Source: Hyphomicrobiales bacterium (GTDB lineage: Bacteria > Pseudomonadota > Alphaproteobacteria > Rhizobiales > Devosiaceae). Taken from it: a stretch of DNA of 11,334 nucleotides. Positions 8,324-11,334 of this stretch are shown piece after piece (within the stretch, counting starts at the first letter, position 1; every line of letters begins with the position of its first letter). The notes under the pieces are model-generated. The model ran no database searches. It was given only the letters and a program-made list of their open reading frames with translations, and was not told where the DNA came from. The stretch lies in NCBI GenBank assembly GCA_028290345.1, contig JAQGKB010000105.1, positions 1 to 11,334 of the forward strand, given 5' to 3'. The position numbers and the translations under genes are program-made.

Positions 8324-9253
8324 ATGATGCGCTTCATCATTCGCCGCCTGCTCCAATCTCTCATCGTCGTCTTCGGCGTTAGCATCATAGCCTTCGGGAT
8401 GCTGTTCATGACGGGAGACCCCACCGAGATACTTCTCGGGAACGGGGCCGACCATATGACCGTGGCGCAAATCCAGGACTTCCGTGTGAAGATGGGGTTC
8501 GATCGTCCCTGGTACGTCCAGTATGCAAGCTTTGTCGGCAAGGCGGTGCAGGGCGACTTCGGCTATTCCTTCGTCCGCCATGAACCGGCCTACGAGGTGA
8601 TCATGGACAAGATGCCGGCGACAATCCAGCTGGCCTCCGTCGCATTCGTCTTGTCACTGCTGGTTTCAATCCCGCTCGGGGTGCTCTCCGCGATGAGGCC
8701 GCATAAGCCAATCGATCGTATCGCCACGGTGCTGGCATTGATCGGTCAGTCGATCCCAAGTTTCTGGCTTGGTATCCTGCTGATCCTCCTCTTCGGTGTC
8801 CAACTCAAATGGCTGCCGATCTCGGGCAGCGGCAGTTGGCAGCACATCATCATGCCGGCGATTACGCTGGCCGCATTTCCCATCGCGCGCAACATGCGGC
8901 TGACGCGTTCCTCGATGCTCGATTTCATGCAGCGCGATTTCGTGCGTACGGCGCGAGCAAAGGGCATCTCGGAAACTCGCGTCGTCTATGCGCATGTTCT
9001 GCGTAACTCGCTGCTACCGCTTGTTACGTCGATAGGCCTCGAGGCTGGCTTCCTGCTCGGCGGCTCGGTCATCACGGAGACGATCTTCGGCTGGCCAGGC
9101 GTTGGCCGCGAGATCGTTTCAGCGATCGGATCGAAGGATTTTAACGTGGTCCAAGCCGGGGTGATCATGCTCGCGCTGATTTTCGCTGGCGTGAACCTGA
9201 TCATCGACCTCGCATATTCCTGGATCGATCCGCGCATAAGGTATGACACATGA
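8324..9253 (+). CDS. ABC importer 2 inner-membrane permease, DppB/GsiC type
   Basis: This 309-residue permease starts MMRFIIRRLL, the usual short basic lead into the first membrane segment (about 9-30). QGDFGYS at 76-82 is the family block after the periplasmic N-terminal loop. Membrane segments follow near 100-123, 135-160, 174-188, 228-250 and 275-298. The EAA coupling loop is at about 205-236 (TARAKGIS then RNSLLPL), and the protein ends SWIDPRIRY. The loop between KWLPISG and IIMPAITL is only about ten residues, much shorter than in the importer 1 counterpart. It begins 46 nt after the ATPase stop with only a weak purine-rich site; the second ATG (8327) is an equally possible start. Its stop overlaps the next ATG (ATGA at 9250-9253). 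Confidence 0.94.
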   Translation: MMRFIIRRLLQSLIVVFGVSIIAFGMLFMTGDPTEILLGNGADHMTVAQIQDFRVKMGFDRPWYVQYASFVGKAVQGDFGYSFVRHEPAYEVIMDKMPATIQLASVAFVLSLLVSIPLGVLSAMRPHKPIDRIATVLALIGQSIPSFWLGILLILLFGVQLKWLPISGSGSWQHIIMPAITLAAFPIARNMRLTRSSMLDFMQRDFVRTARAKGISETRVVYAHVLRNSLLPLVTSIGLEAGFLLGGSVITETIFGWPGVGREIVSAIGSKDFNVVQAGVIMLALIFAGVNLIIDLAYSWIDPRIRYDT

Positions 9254-10194
9254 CATCGCTCGATCAGTCGCCAGAAAACGGGGTCGCCCCAACATCAGAA
9301 GGACCGGCCGCTCCCCCGCAGCAGGTCGTCGAGCACTCGAAAAAAAGTCAACTCCTGTCGCGGCTGTTTCGCAGCAAGGCCGCAACGATAAGCCTAATCA
9401 TTCTTCTGCTCGTCTTGGTGGCCGCAGTCGCAGCGCCATGGCTTGCCCCAAACGATCCTTCCGCCATCAAGCTGATCCAAAGGCTCAAGCCACCGCTCTA
9501 TGTGAACGGCGCCGGCACCCACTGGCTAGGCACGGACTCGCTCGGTCGCGACGTCCTCAGTCGGATCATCTATGGCGCTCGCGTGTCGCTTACGGTCGGA
9601 GTGTCGGCAGTGGCCATCTCCGGCACGATCGGGCTGCTGGTAGGGCTGCTCTCCGGATACTTTGGCGGGCTGGTTGACGACGTATTCATGCGCATTTGCG
9701 ATATACAATTGTCCTTTCCGACCATCATGCTCGCGCTCACGATCATGGCCGTGCTGGGCAGTGGACTCGACAAGCTCATCCTGGTGCTCGGGCTGACGGG
9801 CTGGGTTCAGTACGGGCGGATTGTCCGCAGCCAGGTGATATCCATCAAGAATGACGAATTTGTCCTTGCGGCGCGCGCAACGGGCGAACGGCAATGGCAG
9901 ATGCTGTTCCAGCAAATCCTCCCCAACATCTGGAGCCCGGTCATCGTGATCGGCAGCTTTACAATCGCCACCAACATCGTGGCCGAAGCGTCGCTCAGCT
10001 TTCTGGGCGTCGGTGTGCCACCGAACGTTCCGAGCTGGGGGACTATGCTGGCCGATGGCCGCCAGTATATCGGCGTCGCCGATTGGCTGACGATACCAGC
10101 CGGAATAGCGATTTCGCTCACCGTTCTAGCAATCAACATTTTGGGCGATTGGTTGAGAGATTACCTCGATCCGCGATTAAAGAATATTCTCTGA
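9250..10194 (+). CDS. ABC importer 2 inner-membrane permease, DppC/OppC type
   Basis: This 314-residue partner permease begins with a polar, proline-rich N-terminus (about 1-40) that includes KK encoded in an A7 run. The first membrane helix is at about 44-65. HWLGTDSLGRDVLSR at 91-105 is the OppC-family block, followed by five more membrane segments. The EAA coupling loop is at about 202-226 (DEFVLAARATGE then QILPN), and ASLSFLGVGVPPNVPSWG (247-264) is the family signature. The C-terminus LGDWLRDYLDPRL is typical. AAGG at 9238-9241 is 8 nt before the ATG. Although an F-type and a B-type gene precede it, its sequence is distinct from permease 2 of importer 1, so the two systems are not a recent tandem duplication. 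Confidence 0.94.
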   Translation: MTSLDQSPENGVAPTSEGPAAPPQQVVEHSKKSQLLSRLFRSKAATISLIILLLVLVAAVAAPWLAPNDPSAIKLIQRLKPPLYVNGAGTHWLGTDSLGRDVLSRIIYGARVSLTVGVSAVAISGTIGLLVGLLSGYFGGLVDDVFMRICDIQLSFPTIMLALTIMAVLGSGLDKLILVLGLTGWVQYGRIVRSQVISIKNDEFVLAARATGERQWQMLFQQILPNIWSPVIVIGSFTIATNIVAEASLSFLGVGVPPNVPSWGTMLADGRQYIGVADWLTIPAGIAISLTVLAINILGDWLRDYLDPRLKNIL

Positions 10195-10199
10195 GAATA
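10185..10199 (+). repeat. Perfect 15-nt palindrome over the permease stop codon
   Basis: TATTCTC-T-GAGAATA is a perfect inverted repeat with a 1-nt centre, and the TGA stop at 10192-10194 is inside it. As RNA it could form only a 5-bp stem, so a DNA-binding site is the more sensible reading if it has any function. One such palindrome could arise by chance in 11 kb. Confidence 0.4.
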
Positions 10200-10267
10200 G
10201 AGCTGAAATTATAGAAATAGAGAATTTACGAACAAGAAACACCTGGGAAATCTGGAGAGAATTACCA
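10195..10267 (+). promoter_or_regulatory. 73-nt AT-rich leader before the importer 2 binding protein
   Basis: This is the only sizeable gap inside the importer 2 operon and is clearly AT-rich against its surroundings. AATAGAG occurs at 10196-10202 and 10216-10222, 20 bp apart. TATAGA at 10211-10216 resembles a -10 box, but no matching -35 is visible. Binding proteins are usually needed in excess over the membrane parts, so a separate promoter or mRNA processing and stability control here would make sense. That role is inferred, not seen. Confidence 0.35.
10254..10260 (+). promoter_or_regulatory. Strong ribosome binding site of the importer 2 binding protein
   Basis: GGAGAGA lies 7 nt before the ATG at 10268. 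This is one of the best-matched sites in the window and fits high expression of a binding protein. Confidence 0.7.
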
Positions 10268-11334
10268 ATGAAACCGATGCATACAACCCGAATTGCAATC
10301 CTGGCTCTCGGACTAGCCTTGAGTCCGCTCATAGGTGCTCCGGCTTTTGCCGCGGGCAAGCCGGTGATATTTCTTGATACGGCCGAACCGAATAGCCTCG
10401 ATCCAATGTTCTCGACGGCGGACGCCAACATCATGCTGTCGATTCACGAGGGTTTGTTCCGCCTCGACAATGACGGCAAGATTGTCCCGGCAATTGCAGA
10501 ATCGATCAAGTTGATCGACCCGCTGAACTGGGAGATCAAGATTCGGCCGAGCCTCGTCTTCCAGAACGGCGAGCCGATCAATGCCGATGCCGTGGTCTTC
10601 ACTTTCGCTCGAGCCAAGAAACTGTTCACCGCCGGCCAAGGCGACCTAAACTTTGCAATGGGGGCCCTCAGATACGATCACGTGGAGAAGGTCGACGATT
10701 TGACGGTCCGCTTCGTGATGTCGGTACCGGATCCAATTGTCACCTCGCACCTGGTCAATCCGGAATTCTCGGTCTTGCCGCCCAAATATTATTCGGAGAA
10801 CTCTCCCGAAAAGGTGGCCTTCGCCCCGGTTGGCGCTGGCGGGTATAAATTCGTGTCCTATAAACCCGGTGAAGGTCTCGTTCTGAAAGCCTTCGACAAG
10901 TACCGGACGGGCAAGCCACCGGTCGACGACGTCATCGTCAAGGCGGTACCCGAAGTCGCTACGCGTATCAACGAACTCAAGGCAGGTTCGGCCGACCTCA
11001 TGGTGGGTGTACCCGCGGACCTGAAGTCCGACCTCGAAACTGCGGGCGTCAAGGTGACAGTGGCGCCGAGCTATCGCCGGCTTTTCATAAACATCAAGCA
11101 GGGCCGTAACCCCGCTTTGGCTGACGTTCGGGTGCGGCAGGCGATGAACTACGCCGTCAACTGCGGTGAGATTGCCACTGCCTTGTTCAGCGGTATGGCG
11201 AAATGCTCCATCGACCTGGTCAACAGCCCTTACAACGATCCCAACCTGAAGCCCTACCCATATGATCCCGCCAAGGCGAAGCAGCTTCTCGACCAGGCCG
11301 GGTGGGTTCCCGGCCCGGATGGCATCCGCGCCAA
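10268..11334 (+). CDS. Solute-binding protein of ABC importer 2, N-terminal part (3' end outside window)
   Basis: An open frame of 355 codons runs to the window edge with no stop, so the gene is cut. It encodes a family 5 periplasmic binding protein for importer 2. The signal peptide is clear: a basic start, a hydrophobic core at about 9-24 and an AFA cleavage motif, giving cleavage after residue 28. Family features are GLFRLDNDGKIVPAIAES (62-79), the NWEIKIRPSLVFQNGEP block (87-103) with the DAVVFTF helix, PVGAGGYKF (187-195) and ADVRVRQAMNYAVN (285-298). Cys299 and Cys313 are the only cysteines in the visible mature part and might form a disulfide in the periplasm. It breaks off in the KAKQLLDQAGW helix (336-346), the same family position where the other partial binding protein begins, so the two fragments cannot be compared. 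Confidence 0.93.
   Translation, partial: MKPMHTTRIAILALGLALSPLIGAPAFAAGKPVIFLDTAEPNSLDPMFSTADANIMLSIHEGLFRLDNDGKIVPAIAESIKLIDPLNWEIKIRPSLVFQNGEPINADAVVFTFARAKKLFTAGQGDLNFAMGALRYDHVEKVDDLTVRFVMSVPDPIVTSHLVNPEFSVLPPKYYSENSPEKVAFAPVGAGGYKFVSYKPGEGLVLKAFDKYRTGKPPVDDVIVKAVPEVATRINELKAGSADLMVGVPADLKSDLETAGVKVTVAPSYRRLFINIKQGRNPALADVRVRQAMNYAVNCGEIATALFSGMAKCSIDLVNSPYNDPNLKPYPYDPAKAKQLLDQAGWVPGPDGIRA

Noticed and set aside
9243..9677. A 144-codon + strand frame overlapping the importer 2 C-type permease start, with the A7 run at 9340-9346 as a possible slippage site
   Set aside because: The alternative product is arginine-rich and featureless, and the permease frame is intact through the A7 run (encoding KK). 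Nothing else suggests programmed frameshifting.

Overview
The window reads like an accessory transport locus of a GC-rich Gram-negative proteobacterium, probably an alphaproteobacterium of the rhizobial type. That placement is an inference from base composition, codon choice and the density of peptide-type ABC importers; no rRNA or marker gene confirms it. All supported genes lie on the + strand. I see no RNA genes, insertion sequences, CRISPR arrays or integration scars.

Left part (1-4337): importer 1, in the order binding protein (3' end only), DppB-type permease, DppC-type permease, DppD-type ATPase, DppF-type ATPase. The genes are tightly packed (32-nt gap, 4-nt gap, ATGA overlap, 8-nt overlap) and almost certainly form one operon. 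After a 159-nt gap comes a DadA-like FAD-dependent amino-acid dehydrogenase (4497-5771). Its position suggests that it oxidises a product of what importer 1 brings in, for example a D- or N-substituted amino acid released from a peptide or conjugate.

Middle (5772-6199): a 428-nt region with no firmly supported gene. It has an imperfect 23-nt palindrome just after the dehydrogenase stop codon (possible terminator or operator), a strong GC hairpin, and a possible small ORF (6003-6218) that runs into the next gene.

Right part (6200-11334): importer 2, a second complete set in a permuted order: DppD-type ATPase, DppF-type ATPase, DppB-type permease, DppC-type permease, and a binding protein with a clear signal peptide that runs off the window after 355 codons. 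Junctions are ATGA overlaps, except for 46 nt before the first permease and a 73-nt AT-rich leader before the binding protein.

Each importer would work as a periplasmic binding protein feeding a permease heterodimer driven by an ATPase heterodimer. Substrates cannot be read from sequence; family members carry di- and oligopeptides, but also opines, sugars, nickel, glutathione and others. No regulator, peptidase or racemase lies inside the window. The individual genes are ordinary. The second-look points are the paired importers around one oxidoreductase, the loss of the C-terminal four-cysteine module in just one of the four ATPases, and the unexplained middle region.
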